Shown: positions 46,580-56,491 of the stretch, in pieces
How the letters are laid out: the number at the start of each line of letters is the position of its first letter
Position numbering within the stretch: the first letter of the stretch is position 1
From: Vibrio albus
GTDB taxonomy: Bacteria; Pseudomonadota; Gammaproteobacteria; Enterobacterales; Vibrionaceae
Length of the DNA: 64,000 nt
Reading direction: 5' to 3'
NCBI RefSeq assembly: GCF_003144035.1
Contig: NZ_QFWT01000007.1
Coordinates: 177,084 to 241,083, forward strand
The notes under the pieces: generated by a model
The model's input: the letters and a program-made list of their open reading frames with translations, nothing else
What the model was told of the DNA's origin: nothing
Databases searched by the model: none
Translations under genes and position numbers: made by a program

Positions 46580-46687
46580 GCATATTTATTTATCATTGAC
46601 TTCCACTTTAGTGAGGGTATTGGTTCGGTCAGAGTACATTAAATAATGAATAGAGGGTTATTTAGTGTATCGACCCTAAATGATTTT

Positions 46688-46726
46688 TGTCCAAAAACGA
46701 TTCTGAGATTAAATATCCTTTATAAG
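46688..46726 (+). repeat. 39-bp inverted repeat, left copy
   Basis: Begins TGTCCAAAAACGATTCTGAG and is an exact inverse of 49173-49211. The outer end starts TGT, as many transposon ends do. It bounds a 2.5-kb unit that is more GC-rich than the flanks. Confidence 0.85.
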
Positions 46727-46778
46727 GGGGTGTGACGCCCAATGGAACGAAAACGCTAACAAAAAATAAAGCCATTTA

Positions 46779-47909
46779 CTAATGGGTTCGAAAGTAAGCG
46801 AACATCATTTATAATGTAGGCTCCGTTCGCCAAGCTTATCGGATATTTACACACATGCGCCACGATGACGGTCGTAAACTTGATCACAAAACATTAGAAG
46901 CCATTCGCGTTCGCGCCGTTCAACGGGTCATGGATGGCGAGAGTCCAGAAGTCGTCATCAAAGCGCTGGGGATGAGCCGAGCACGAATCTATGAATGGCT
47001 GGCTGCCTACCGCGAGGGTGGCTTTGACGCGCTCAAGGCCAAGCAGATTTCCGGTCGTCCCAAGAAACTGAGCGGTGCTCAGATCCGGGAGCTGTATATC
47101 TGGATAACGACCTTTACGCCGGACCAGTTGAAGTTTGATTTTGCCCTGTGGACTCGGGGCCGAGTGCGTGAGCTCATCCGGCAAAAGTTCAACGTCCGGT
47201 TAAGCGATGTCTCGGTCGGTCGTCTGCTTCGAAACCTGGGGCTGACGCCTCAGAAACCCCTGCATCGGGCCTACCAGCAAAAGCCAGAGGCCGTGAAACA
47301 ATGGAAAGAAGAGACCTACCCGGAAATTCGCAAGGAAGCAAAAAAAGTCGGCGCCACCATCTATTTCGGCGATGAAGCCAGCATTCGGTCTGATTATCAC
47401 AGTGGCACCACCTGGGCACCCAGGGGTGAAACTCCGATCATCCGTAATACGGGCAGTCGCTTCAGCATCAATCTGATCTCGGCCATCTCGCCTCGCGGCG
47501 AGCTTCGCTTTAAGACCATTCAGGGCAACATGAACACCGATGCGTTTCTTGGTTTCCTCAAGGCTCTGGTGCAAGACGTTGACAAGCCGGTTTTCCTGAT
47601 CCTCGATAACCACCCGGTTCATCATGCTCGTCGGGTTCGAGACTATGTTGAGAGTCTCGACGGCAAGCTCAGGTTGTTCTTCCTGCCGCCGTACTCGCCG
47701 GAGCTGAATCCTGACGAGTCTGTTTGGGGCTATATCAAATACCATCACGTCGGTAAAAAGATCATTAACAGCAAAGAACAACTTCGGAGCACTGTTTACC
47801 GGCAGCTTCGACGTTTGCAAAAATTGCCACGACTATTGAAATCGTTTTTTGGCCATCCGGATTTGGCTTATATCTCCGGGTAATGTTCGCTTACTTTATT
47901 TCGAATTAG
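46779..47909 (+). mobile_element. IS630-family insertion sequence
   Basis: Ends are CTAATGGGTTCGAAAGTAAG on the left and, inverted, CTAATTCGAAATAAAGTAAG on the right, sharing CTAAT and AAGTAAGCGAACAT. TA flanks both ends (46777-46778 and 47910-47911), the target of the IS630/mariner group. It carries one intact transposase gene. Confidence 0.85.
46855..47883 (+). CDS. IS630-family transposase
   Basis: 342 aa. Two N-terminal HTH units (PEVVIKALGMSRARIYEWLAAY at 30-50 is the first), then a DDE domain: Asp in YFGDEAS (about 174), Asp in FLILDNHPVHH (about 250) and Glu in YSPELNPDESVWG (about 285). Complete, so the element may still move. Higher GC than the plasmid backbone. Confidence 0.9.
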   Translation: MRHDDGRKLDHKTLEAIRVRAVQRVMDGESPEVVIKALGMSRARIYEWLAAYREGGFDALKAKQISGRPKKLSGAQIRELYIWITTFTPDQLKFDFALWTRGRVRELIRQKFNVRLSDVSVGRLLRNLGLTPQKPLHRAYQQKPEAVKQWKEETYPEIRKEAKKVGATIYFGDEASIRSDYHSGTTWAPRGETPIIRNTGSRFSINLISAISPRGELRFKTIQGNMNTDAFLGFLKALVQDVDKPVFLILDNHPVHHARRVRDYVESLDGKLRLFFLPPYSPELNPDESVWGYIKYHHVGKKIINSKEQLRSTVYRQLRRLQKLPRLLKSFFGHPDLAYISG

Positions 47910-47954
47910 TAAGTGCAAGGCTGTCCTTGCCCACCCTTAAGGCCACACCTTGAA

Positions 47955-48126
47955 TTGCTGCCCGTTTCCAGATCCACCCCACCATAGTCAGCACCTGGAA
48001 GCGCGACCTATTGGAGAGCGCGTCCGACCTCCTCGAAGGCAAGAGTATAGTCGGTAAGCAATTCGATGAACTCAGCACGGACGAACTGTACCGTGAGATT
48101 CGCCGACTGACGGTGGAACGCAATTT
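47955..48126 (+). pseudogene. Fragment of IS3-family OrfA
   Basis: Reads FQIHPTIVSTWKRDLLESA and on to LYREIRRLTVERNF, the middle and end of an IS3 OrfA HTH protein. Both ends are missing: the left side is lost near the IS630 end and the right side breaks at about 48127, where the phnC upstream DNA starts. Confidence 0.7.
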
Positions 48127-48325
48127 TTGTTGCTTAAGCTCCTGGGTGGCTCGTTCCACTTTGGCTGAGCTCCATGTATTTCACAGAGCCCTTCGGAAAA
48201 TCCTTGCGAACCAAAAGCACTTCATCAAACTGTCACATCAGTGACACGACGTTGTCATCTCTCAGCTTTATCGTTCAATTGTAACTCGCAATACGGCGAG
48301 CTTATTTATTGCAAAAGGTGATACT

Positions 48326-49132
48326 GTGGCCCCAACTCAATCAACCAATGTGATGCTTCGAGTCGAGAGTATGGGCGTAACCTACCCGGGAAACGTCCTC
48401 GCGCTCAAACCCACCAACGTTCACTTTCACAAGGGCGAATTCACCGTGCTACTGGGACTTTCAGGCGCGGGTAAATCCACTCTGCTTCGTTCACTGAATC
48501 ACCTGGTTAAGCCCACAACCGGGAAGGTTGTGTCTGGCGAGTTTGGTGAACTGACCAACCGTAGAATCCTGCGACAGCACCGCAGCCGCACCGCCATGGT
48601 GTTCCAGCATCACCAGCTGATCGAACGATACACCGTGTTACAGAATGTGCTGACAGGCAGACTTGCGTATCACGGTACTTGGCGAAGCCTGCTTCCCCTG
48701 CCCCGGCAGGACCTGGAGTTGGCTCTGCAATGCCTCGACCGCGTAGGTCTGGCTGACAAAGCGCTTTCCCGAGTAGATCAGTTGTCCGGCGGCCAGCAGC
48801 AGCGGGTTGGAATCGCCAGAGCATTGGTGCAGCAACCATCCATGATTCTTGCCGATGAGCCCGTTGCCAGCCTGGATCCGGCCACTTCTGAAAAGGTACT
48901 CGGCCTACTGCGCGATATTTGTCAGGAAGATGGAATCACCGCGGTTATTTCCTTGCACCAATTGGAATACGCCCAGCGTTTTGCAGACCGGATCATCGGC
49001 CTTTCGAACGCTCATATCGTTTTTGACGATGCTCCTGAAAACCTGAAATCGAAACACCTGGACGAGATGTCGGTGGACAACAAAGTTTGTAACTCTGACG
49101 ATAAAGTTCGCCACTTTTACATTAAAGATTGA
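48326..49132 (+). CDS. phnC: PhnC-like ABC transporter ATP-binding protein (orphan)
   Basis: 268 aa from a GTG. Walker A GLSGAGKST (about 44-52), signature LSGGQQQR (about 154), Walker B MILADEPVASLDP (about 173). The family imports phosphonates or phosphite together with PhnD and PhnE, but neither is here. The last 15-20 residues (SVDNKVCNSDDK and on) do not look like the family, so the 3' end was probably replaced at the border of the mobile unit. Probably non-functional by itself. Confidence 0.8.
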   Translation: MAPTQSTNVMLRVESMGVTYPGNVLALKPTNVHFHKGEFTVLLGLSGAGKSTLLRSLNHLVKPTTGKVVSGEFGELTNRRILRQHRSRTAMVFQHHQLIERYTVLQNVLTGRLAYHGTWRSLLPLPRQDLELALQCLDRVGLADKALSRVDQLSGGQQQRVGIARALVQQPSMILADEPVASLDPATSEKVLGLLRDICQEDGITAVISLHQLEYAQRFADRIIGLSNAHIVFDDAPENLKSKHLDEMSVDNKVCNSDDKVRHFYIKD

Positions 49133-49135
49133 AAC

Positions 49136-49180
49136 TTTATAAGGAGCAGTGCTTACAGGATAAGCACTGCTCCTTATAAA
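49136..49180. repeat. Perfect 20-bp hairpin inside the right 39-bp repeat
   Basis: TTTATAAGGAGCAGTGCTTA, loop CAGGA, then its exact inverse. The right arm runs into the inverted repeat at 49173-49211. It could be a terminator for phnC or part of a transposon end; there is no long U tract. Confidence 0.75.
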
Positions 49181-49211
49181 GGATATTTAATCTCAGAATC
49201 GTTTTTGGACA
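49173..49211 (-). repeat. 39-bp inverted repeat, right copy
   Basis: Exact inverse of 46688-46726. No matching target duplication is evident outside the two copies (ATTTT on the left, TTTAT on the right). Confidence 0.85.
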
Positions 49212-49313
49212 TTTATTGGTTAGAGTAAAGATTCGATGCATCGAAACCTTCATGGAACAATGAAAATACTTATTCACCTTAAATGAATAGGCACTCGGAT
49301 ATAAATAATTTAC

Positions 49314-49487
49314 CTAATCATCCACAACTTCAATCGTTACATGCTGAGCACCAAGGTAAGTACCTTCATCCAATTCATAGCGCAAGGTTTCATCACAGTG
49401 TGGGCAGTCAAAGGCTTCGTTTGGCTCGATGCACTCATCTTCGAGCCAATCCCAGCCAATATGCTTTTCACAAGTTGGGCATGTCAT
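49314..49487 (-). CDS. Small zinc-ribbon protein
   Basis: 57 aa: CPTC near residue 3 and CPHC near residue 28 form one zinc ribbon; the tail is acidic. Its ATG is 10 bp downstream of the YgjP-like gene's stop, so it was the last gene of the broken second R-M operon. It is intact although its operon is not. Confidence 0.7.
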   Translation of the reverse strand: MTCPTCEKHIGWDWLEDECIEPNEAFDCPHCDETLRYELDEGTYLGAQHVTIEVVDD

Positions 49488-49497
49488 TCAACAATCC

Positions 49498-50274
49498 TTA
49501 CTCATTCAAATACAGCTCCGCCATTCCATCTAAACGGGCTTTTACTGCTTTCCAATTAGGCATCACGCTTGTTAATAAGCGCCAGAATTTCTCACTGTGG
49601 TTGTGCTCAGCGATATGACAAAGCTCGTGCAGAATCACGTAATCAATACACTCTTTAGGCGCTTTAATTAGATGAGGGTTGAGCATCAGGTTCCCTTTGG
49701 CTTAACAGCTTCCCCATTGCTTTGTCATGGGCAGTACACGAAAGCTGGGGATACCATCAACCCATGTCGCTTGAGGTAGTAACTCAGATAGGCGCTCATG
49801 GAAAATACGTTCAGCACGAACCTTGTATCAGTTGCGCACCAAAGCTTTAACCATGGAAGTTTTGTCATCGTTAAACCTCGTCAAGTTGACAAGTAACTTA
49901 CCGCGAGTCATTTTTACCGTTGGTAAGGCTTCTGAATCTTCCACGATCTTCAATACATAACGACGCCCAAGATAGAACTGCATCTCACCGCTAACGTAGT
50001 GTTTGGGCTGCACGTACTCCAAATGACCTCGAAACTCTTTCAGGGCATCATAAATCCACTTGGCACGTTTCATTACCGCTTGGTGAATGTCCTCAAGCTC
50101 AGCGTCTTCTGGGGTACTAACTGTGACATCACAGTTGGGTTGCACCTTGATGGTAATACTTCGCTTTTTTCCTTGTTTGATAGGCTTACGCAGCACCTCA
50201 TAGCTCACAGCCTCATCTCCATAGATGAAGCTGTATTCCTCTTTGTTACGTTCGTCAGAGAGTGTTGATGCCAT
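49498..50274 (-). pseudogene. YgjP-like metallopeptidase (DUF45) with two in-frame stops
   Basis: One frame of 259 codons reads across the gene but is cut by TGA at 49828-49830 (after VKALVRN) and TAA at 49702-49704 (after TKQWGSC). The zinc site HELCHIAEHNHSEKFW is in the last part. YgjP-like genes often follow type I hsdR. Its ATG overlaps the stop of the hsdR remnant by 1 base, so it was coupled to it. Two nonsense changes point to decay, not a sequencing slip. Confidence 0.8.
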
Positions 50275-50354
50275 TAATGGTGACCAGCTAAACCTAAGCG
50301 AGTGATTTGCACCACTTCTTCGGCAATGACTTGCGCTTTATCGACCCCTAAATC
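50274..50354 (-). pseudogene. 3' tail of a second hsdR
   Basis: Twenty-six codons (DLGVDKAQVIAEEVVQITRL and on to AGHH) plus stop, directly before the YgjP-like gene. It is cut at the IS5-type end at 50355. The rest of the gene lies at 57740-58450. Confidence 0.7.
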
Positions 50355-51413
50355 GGCTTTGTTTCCTAAATCGATTCAGCGAGCAAAGCTCCTCATAATC
50401 GTTTGAATATTAAACTACACGGTAAGTTTCAGGCATGCCTAGCCCAGTGAGTTTGTTCAACGCCTTTATCATCGCGTAAGTTTCTCCTACCTGACCGTTA
50501 TAATTTCGCAGGCTCAATCTGCCACCAAGTAGTTGCTTCACTCTGTACATTGCTGTTTCTGAGATTGACCGCCGATGATAACCATACCGTTTTTTCCACT
50601 GTTTGTTTGAACCATGAAGCTGTTGCCAACTGACCGCTAAGTTACGCGGATGACCTTGTTCCCAGAGCGCGGCGCCTTCCCTCGGTGGAATGAGTACTAA
50701 AGCCCGTTTTCTACGAACGGCATCGTGACAGGCTCTTGTGTCGTAAGCACCATCACCTGAGATATTGCGGATTTTGCGATGGGTTTGCTTGAGCAAATTC
50801 GGCATAACTTCAGCGTCAGTGACACCGGATAAACTCAGTTCCGCTGCAATAATTTCATGACTATGGGTATCGACAGCGATATGCAGCTTACGCCACACGC
50901 GGCGCTTGCCATCTGTGCCATGTTTCTTCACTTTCCACTCACCTTCGCCATAAACCTTCAAGCCTGTCGAGTCGATAGCCAAGTGCTCAATGGTGCCACG
51001 CGTCTTGGTTTTAAAAGCAATCTTGACGGTTTTAGCGCGTTTGCTGATGCAAGTGTAATGTGGGCACGAAAGCGGAATATCAGCCAGTTTAAACACCGAG
51101 TTGATAAAGCCTTGTAACGCTCGTAGTGGCATCGAGAAAACACGTTTAACCATCAGCGCGGTGGTAATGGCTAAGTCGCTAAATACGCGTGGTCGACCTT
51201 TCCTTGGTTGCTCGGCCTTAGCTTTCCACTGGGCGATAGCGTCCTCATCAATCCAGAAGGTAAGTGAGCCACGATTGATCAGGGCTTGATTGTATTGCTT
51301 CCAGTTGATTGTTTTATATCGAGGTTTTGACACGATTGATGGGCGAGTTGATGGGCTATGTCGATCAGATCACCAGCTATGGTTTTAGTTCAACTGATTT
51401 AGGAAACAAAGCC
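50355..51413 (-). mobile_element. IS5-family element A (complete)
   Basis: 1059 bp with inverted ends GGCTTTGTTTCCTAAATC. One transposase on the minus strand. A 189-bp left end of the same element lies at 56492-56680. No target duplication flanks this copy, which fits recombination after insertion. Confidence 0.85.
50410..51333 (-). CDS. IS5-family transposase A
   Basis: 307 aa. DDE motifs: Asp in LAIDSTGLKVYG (about 120), Asp in SGDGAYDTRACHD (about 197) and Glu in YGYHRRSISETAMYR (about 262) with the Y-x2-R-x3-E signature of the IS4/IS5 group. Intact. Closely related to transposase B at 56736. Confidence 0.9.
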   Translation of the reverse strand: MSKPRYKTINWKQYNQALINRGSLTFWIDEDAIAQWKAKAEQPRKGRPRVFSDLAITTALMVKRVFSMPLRALQGFINSVFKLADIPLSCPHYTCISKRAKTVKIAFKTKTRGTIEHLAIDSTGLKVYGEGEWKVKKHGTDGKRRVWRKLHIAVDTHSHEIIAAELSLSGVTDAEVMPNLLKQTHRKIRNISGDGAYDTRACHDAVRRKRALVLIPPREGAALWEQGHPRNLAVSWQQLHGSNKQWKKRYGYHRRSISETAMYRVKQLLGGRLSLRNYNGQVGETYAMIKALNKLTGLGMPETYRVV

Positions 51414-51456
51414 GTTGCGACTGTAACGCCCGGCAATTGGCTGATTACTCGGCCAA

Positions 51457-52572
51457 TTACTCGGGAATATCCAACTGGCGCTGGGCAGATGCTTTGCGCT
51501 TATAGGCCAGATCCAGACTGGCCAGCTCGCCATGAATGGCCAACAGTGCCTGGGCAAGTTGATAGATAAGCCAGCTGTAACCGCTGAGCGCAAAGTCTTG
51601 ATGCGCCGCTTCCGGCGAGTCGTCGCTCGATTCAGATGGCAGTTGCTTAAGCAGCTGTTGCTGCAATTGATAACCAAGTCCCAAGGGGAGTTTAGGACAG
51701 TCGGGCGTGTTGCCGGCCACATAGTCCGCCAGATAGGCGAACTCTCGCTGCAGCCCACTGGCCACCTGCTTAACTCTGGCATAAGCCGCATCTTCTTCGG
51801 CCTTCCAGCGGGTGAGCAGCAGTAGTTCCAAAAGCGTGATCACCCTTATCTGTTTGTTGGCCAGCTCGGTTAGAGTCTGGGCCTCTTTCTTTAATGTTTG
51901 GCTTTCCCATTCCAGCGAAAACAGCAGCTTTTTCTGCGCCAGCACCGCCTTCATTGCCGTCTCCAGCGACTTACGGGCATTTTTCGGCTCTTCCTGGCCG
52001 GCATTGAGATGCTGCTCCAACACTTGGGTCATGATTTTCAGTGAACTTGCCAGTTGTGCCCGCCAGTCCTGTTTGGCCTTGATTGGCAGCACAAACAGGG
52101 AGACCAGCACGGCAATCACGCAGCCGATGAGAATATTGGCGGTACGCCACAGAGCTTCTGAGGTGTCGTGGTTGGCGTCACCTATCACTATGATCATGGT
52201 GAACCCAGCTACCAGATAGGCATAGCTGTAACGGCCGGCGTTGAGATAACAGACTATGCTGACCCCGAGGATCAGCAACCCCATCAGATCCCAATAGCCG
52301 TTCATCAAGATCACCAAAGAGACCCCATAAGCCGAGCCCAGGCAGGTGCCTACAGCCCGCTGCAGCGATTTTTCGATAGCGCCGCCCACCTGTGGCAGGC
52401 CCATCATGATGATCACTATGGTGACCATACTCCAGACAAAATGAGGCAAAGACCAGATGGCGTTGATGGCGGCGGCAATAAACAGCGCCAAGGCCAGTTT
52501 TACCGTGTGTACGGCACGGGAATGGCGGTAGATAAAATCGGCGAAGGCGGAGGCTCTGGCAAACAGAGGCAT
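51457..52572 (-). CDS. FUSC-family (aromatic acid exporter-like) membrane protein
   Basis: 371 aa. Five or six TM segments in residues 20-165, then a long helical cytoplasmic domain. The layout fits the FUSC/YccS/ArAE family, which exports aromatic or other acids. It appears complete. GC content and style differ from the plasmid backbone; this gene and the next three look like a piece of Shewanella-type chromosome carried between IS5-type elements. Confidence 0.75.
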   Translation of the reverse strand: MPLFARASAFADFIYRHSRAVHTVKLALALFIAAAINAIWSLPHFVWSMVTIVIIMMGLPQVGGAIEKSLQRAVGTCLGSAYGVSLVILMNGYWDLMGLLILGVSIVCYLNAGRYSYAYLVAGFTMIIVIGDANHDTSEALWRTANILIGCVIAVLVSLFVLPIKAKQDWRAQLASSLKIMTQVLEQHLNAGQEEPKNARKSLETAMKAVLAQKKLLFSLEWESQTLKKEAQTLTELANKQIRVITLLELLLLTRWKAEEDAAYARVKQVASGLQREFAYLADYVAGNTPDCPKLPLGLGYQLQQQLLKQLPSESSDDSPEAAHQDFALSGYSWLIYQLAQALLAIHGELASLDLAYKRKASAQRQLDIPE

Positions 52573-52777
52573 GGCAGTGTCTCAAAAAATGTGGTTGACC
52601 GTCAGCGGCAATTATGCCAGAGATGCGCGGCGATAGCGTCTCGGGGATGAGCTAAAGATGCAAACTGGGAAGCTGAATTAGCGGCGGATAATATGGTTGT
52701 GAGCTGGGTCACGGCTATAGTGCTCTGGGAGTAAGCATCTTTGGCTCCGTCATGCTTTTTCTTCGCTAGATAAGCAG

Positions 52778-53239
52778 CTAAATCCAGCGTCTGACTTTTT
52801 GACAATACAAGCGGTAGCTGTCACCAAAGAGTTGCTGCATTGCCCGTTCTTCCGGAAGGATTTGAAAGCGTTGCAAATAAGCAACAAAAAGGGCGATTAA
52901 AAACAGTAACCAGAGACTGTTGAGAAAGACGGCCTGTGCCAGCAGCAAGAGTACAAACCCCAGGTACATGGGGTTGCGTGAGCAGCGGTAAATACCTGAG
53001 GTCACCAAGGCCGAACTCTGTTCCGGCACCCTGGGATCCGGCGTGGTTCCATGGCGTTTGAAGCTCAGTACTCCTGCCAAAGGAATAACCAGCCCAGCAG
53101 TCAACAGAGAAACAGCGAGCCCCAAACTAAAGGTCGGATGCAGGTTTGAAGAGGGTAAGTAATAGGATGTCAGTTGCAACAGTAGCGCAAACAGCAGCAA
53201 GAGCGCCAGGGGTGGCAGTTTCTTTTCCAGTCCGGACAT
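52778..53239 (-). CDS. Isoprenylcysteine-carboxyl-methyltransferase-like membrane protein
   Basis: 153 aa with four TM segments. The end holds the PEMT/ICMT pattern YRCSRNPMYLG (about 88-98) and ILPEERAMQQLFGDSYRLYC. Such proteins methylate lipids or small thiols at the inner membrane; the substrate is unknown. Complete. Confidence 0.8.
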   Translation of the reverse strand: MSGLEKKLPPLALLLLFALLLQLTSYYLPSSNLHPTFSLGLAVSLLTAGLVIPLAGVLSFKRHGTTPDPRVPEQSSALVTSGIYRCSRNPMYLGFVLLLLAQAVFLNSLWLLFLIALFVAYLQRFQILPEERAMQQLFGDSYRLYCQKVRRWI

Positions 53240-53452
53240 GAATTACACGGTTTTGAGTATTAGGTATCGGTTAAGATGACATGGACAAGGTATTGAATAC
53301 AAGGACATACCATTGGCTATTCCCGTTTTGGCGCAGCCGCGTTCTGTGCTTTGTGCCAACACCAGTCAGTTTGCCAGTCGATTTGACTGTGGCGATAAAA
53401 GACCCGGCCAGGTGCTCGGGTCTTTATCGAACTAAATATGCTTCAAGCGCGA

Positions 53453-54844
53453 TCAGAAGGGAGCGTTGATATCCACCACGTTGATCAACTTGTGGTTGAC
53501 GAACTCTTTCAGGCCTAAGTCGATCAGTTCACGACCATAGCCGGAGCGGCGGATGCCGCCAAAGGGCAAATCAGCCTTAACCATGGTGGGGTGGTTGACA
53601 AACATCATCCCGGTAGAGACTTGCTTGGCTACCGCCAGACCGCGCTGTTCATCGGCGGTGAACACAGAGCCACCGAGGCCGAAGGGCGAATCGTTGGCAA
53701 TGGCAATCGCTTCCTGTTCATCCTTTGCCTTGAGGATCATGGAGACAGGGCCGAAGAACTCCCAATAGTAAGCCGGATTGTCCGGGGTCACATTGGTAAG
53801 TATGGTCGGCTGTACAAAAGCGCCTTGCTCCGGCACTTTGGGACCAACTTCGGTAGCTGTGGCACCATGCTCAACCGCTTCACGAATTTTCTGCTTCACT
53901 TCATCGGCAGCACCCTGGGAAGACAGGGGCGCCAGAGTCGTGTTCGGATCCATAGGGTCACCGGCTTTAAGCGCGGCTACGCCTTTGGTATAGCCTTCCA
54001 TAAACTTGTCATAAATGGCTTCCACCAGGATCATCCGTTTGGATGAAACACATACCTGACCGGCATTCCAGTGACGGCCGAATACCGCCCAATCTATGGT
54101 TTTCTCAAGCTCGGCATCTTCCAGCACGATAAAGGCGTCAGAGCCGCCCAGCTCCAGAGTGGATTTTTTCAGCGCCTTACCGGCCTGAGAGGCAATAACG
54201 GCGCCTGCACCTTCAGAGCCGGTCAGAGCCACGCCATGTACCTTGGGTGAGTTGATGATCTGCTCGACTTGATCCCGGGTAGCATACAGGTTCTGGAAGG
54301 CGCCCTGTGGCAGTCCGGCATCCCGCATCAGGCTCTCAAAAGCGGCGGCGCACTGAGGCACATTGGAAGCGTGTTTCAGCAGCAGGGTGTTGCCGGCAGA
54401 AAGTTGCGGAGCCAAGATCCTGGCTATCTGGTAATAGGGGAAGTTCCAGGGTTCAATGGCCAGCAAGACCCCAAGAGGTTCATTGACCAGCAGCGCTTCC
54501 CCTTCGGCGGGATCGGCCACAGGCAGTTTCTGCGGTGCCAGCAGTCTCTCGGCATGCTCGGCATAGTATTCGAGGATCTGCGCCGACAGTTCTACTTCGG
54601 CCTCGGCCTCTCCAATGACTTTACCCATCTCTAGGGTCAGCAGCTCTGCATAGCGGCGCTTGCTGTCTCTGAGCAGGGCTGCAGCCCGATAGAGTATTTC
54701 AGCCTTGTTGGCAAAAGAGGTATTGCGCCAACTCAAAAAGGCCTGGTGGGCCGATTCAATTGCCTCTGTGACTTCGGCATCAGTGGCATTGGGAAATTCT
54801 TTGATGAGCTCTCCCGTGAAGGGATTGATCGTTGCATATGCCAT
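53453..54844 (-). CDS. NAD(P)-dependent succinate-semialdehyde dehydrogenase-type enzyme
   Basis: 463 aa from ATG 54842-54844 (MAYATINPFTGE). Aldehyde dehydrogenase motifs: Glu in LELGGSDAF (about 235) and Cys in GQVCVSSKR (about 268). It is nearest in style to Sad/GabD, which oxidise succinate semialdehyde to succinate. A longer in-frame start at 54886 is less likely. Its terminator side is near 53400, and 54845-55185 upstream has no gene. Confidence 0.85.
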   Translation of the reverse strand: MAYATINPFTGELIKEFPNATDAEVTEAIESAHQAFLSWRNTSFANKAEILYRAAALLRDSKRRYAELLTLEMGKVIGEAEAEVELSAQILEYYAEHAERLLAPQKLPVADPAEGEALLVNEPLGVLLAIEPWNFPYYQIARILAPQLSAGNTLLLKHASNVPQCAAAFESLMRDAGLPQGAFQNLYATRDQVEQIINSPKVHGVALTGSEGAGAVIASQAGKALKKSTLELGGSDAFIVLEDAELEKTIDWAVFGRHWNAGQVCVSSKRMILVEAIYDKFMEGYTKGVAALKAGDPMDPNTTLAPLSSQGAADEVKQKIREAVEHGATATEVGPKVPEQGAFVQPTILTNVTPDNPAYYWEFFGPVSMILKAKDEQEAIAIANDSPFGLGGSVFTADEQRGLAVAKQVSTGMMFVNHPTMVKADLPFGGIRRSGYGRELIDLGLKEFVNHKLINVVDINAPF

Positions 54845-55137
54845 GTGTTCCTCCCAGCGTTGCAAGTAATAGGGTATTGATGCCAACTCCTGGCATCGGG
54901 TGAAAATGTTTGAAGTTATCGTGGGTTTTGCCCCTCAGAGGCGAGTGGCAAGAAAAAGCTCAAACCTTTCTACGCTTTAAATGGCGACATTTGTGTGATC
55001 TTGATCGCATCAGTCGCCTGATGTCTACCGGTCGGTGATTTTTAATCCTTTTTTGTTAATTCTTTGTTTTTAAAAAACTTAAAAATAGCATTCACCAACA
55101 AAAATGCAACTTATCGTTTTGATCTTGCGCAAGGGAA

Positions 55138-55174
55138 GATGCAACCCCTCGCTTTCGGGAGAGAGGTTGCATCC
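55138..55174 (-). terminator. Terminator of the glycerol dehydrogenase gene
   Basis: GATGCAACCCCTC paired with GAGGTTGCATCC around a 12-base loop, 12 bases after the gldA stop on the minus strand. The rest of 54845-55185 is T/A-rich and holds no gene. Confidence 0.7.
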
Positions 55175-55185
55175 TTTGTATCTTG

Positions 55186-56298
55186 TCAGTTCTGGTGGCT
55201 ATAGCGTTCGGCCATGGCATTGGCTGCGATCATTGCCTGATAGACATCATCGGCACTGACCGCCATAGGCATATTGCCCATGGTATCGCCTTCGGCGCAG
55301 GCGATTTCGGCAACTTTACGCCACTCCTCCTCACGGAATTGTTTCAGCCCCATATCTGCCAGAGTCAGCGGCAAACCCGCGGTTTTAATGATGCGGACAA
55401 CATTGTCGATTTCGCTCTGTGGGGCGTTTTCCAGCACCAGTTGGGTCAAGAGGCCAAAGACCACCTTTTCGCCGTGCTGGGCGTTATGCAATTCGGCAAC
55501 TGCCGACATGCCGTTATTGACTGCGTGCGCTGCCGCCAGGCCACCGGCTTCGGCACCAACACCGCTTAAATAGATGGTTGCTTCTATGGTTTGCTCCAGC
55601 GCCGAGGTGACTATCTTATTGTTTACCGCATCCATGGCGGCGGCCACATTTTCACTGAGCAATTGATAGCACAGTTGTGCCAGACCAAGGCCGGTACGCG
55701 AAGGCTTTTTCAGCACCAGGTTGACACCGTCGGCTTGATAACAGGCCCTGGCTTCAAAGTAGGTGGCCAGGGCATCGCCTATACCTGCAGCGAAGAAACG
55801 CGCCGGCGCGGCAGCGATTATGCTGGTGTCGGCAATCACGGCATCCGGATTTTGTGGCAGGAACAGATAGCGTTCAAACTCACCCGCTTCGGTATAAATC
55901 ACTGATAAAGCCGTACAGGGAGCATCGGTTGACGCTATGGTGGGGTAGAGAACGACAGGGTGCTTAAGGTGGAAGGCAACGGCCTTGGCGACATCCAGTG
56001 TCTTACCGCCGCCGACACCGACAATTACGTTGGCATGAGCCTGCTCAGCCAGGGCGACAAGACGCTGGATCTCGACTTCACTGCACTCGTAGTTGAATTT
56101 TTCCAGTTGGTTGTTGATGCCGTTTTGCTCAAGCCCCGTCAGGGCTTCGTTCTCAAGCCTGCTGAGAATAAACTCATCGGCGATAATAAAAGCATTGTCG
56201 CCGAAGTCATGCACATATTCGTGCATTTGCGACAATAAGCCTTTGCCAATAATGAACTTTTTGGGAGATGTGACGGTACGTGGAACTGCTGTGCTCAT
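55186..56298 (-). CDS. gldA: Glycerol dehydrogenase-type iron/zinc alcohol dehydrogenase
   Basis: 370 aa. Nucleotide-binding GVGGGKTLDVAKAV (about 92-105) and metal-site regions with Asp (about 168, GIGDALATYFEA) and His (about 249 and 268, AAAHAVNNG and NAQHGEKV). The family converts glycerol to dihydroxyacetone with NAD+. Complete, with a clear ATG and GGAGG upstream. Confidence 0.85.
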   Translation of the reverse strand: MSTAVPRTVTSPKKFIIGKGLLSQMHEYVHDFGDNAFIIADEFILSRLENEALTGLEQNGINNQLEKFNYECSEVEIQRLVALAEQAHANVIVGVGGGKTLDVAKAVAFHLKHPVVLYPTIASTDAPCTALSVIYTEAGEFERYLFLPQNPDAVIADTSIIAAAPARFFAAGIGDALATYFEARACYQADGVNLVLKKPSRTGLGLAQLCYQLLSENVAAAMDAVNNKIVTSALEQTIEATIYLSGVGAEAGGLAAAHAVNNGMSAVAELHNAQHGEKVVFGLLTQLVLENAPQSEIDNVVRIIKTAGLPLTLADMGLKQFREEEWRKVAEIACAEGDTMGNMPMAVSADDVYQAMIAANAMAERYSHQN

Positions 56299-56491
56299 AT
56301 GGCCTCCATTACATTCAGGCTCGGATCCTTGTTCAAAGAGACTCTATCACAGCCAAGATTTAATGCTATGGCGTAATCATCTGTTTTTTATTGGATTAAC
56401 AGTAAAATAAACTGCAATGAGGTTTTGGTTCCTGGTCGAGGAACTGCCACTGGCCTTTTATTTGGAGAGGTTGCAGTGATGGATATTAAAA

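Noticed and set aside
52602..52805. 67-codon minus-strand frame between the FUSC and methyltransferase genes
   Set aside because: Overlaps the end of the methyltransferase gene and has no ribosome site; composition not convincing.
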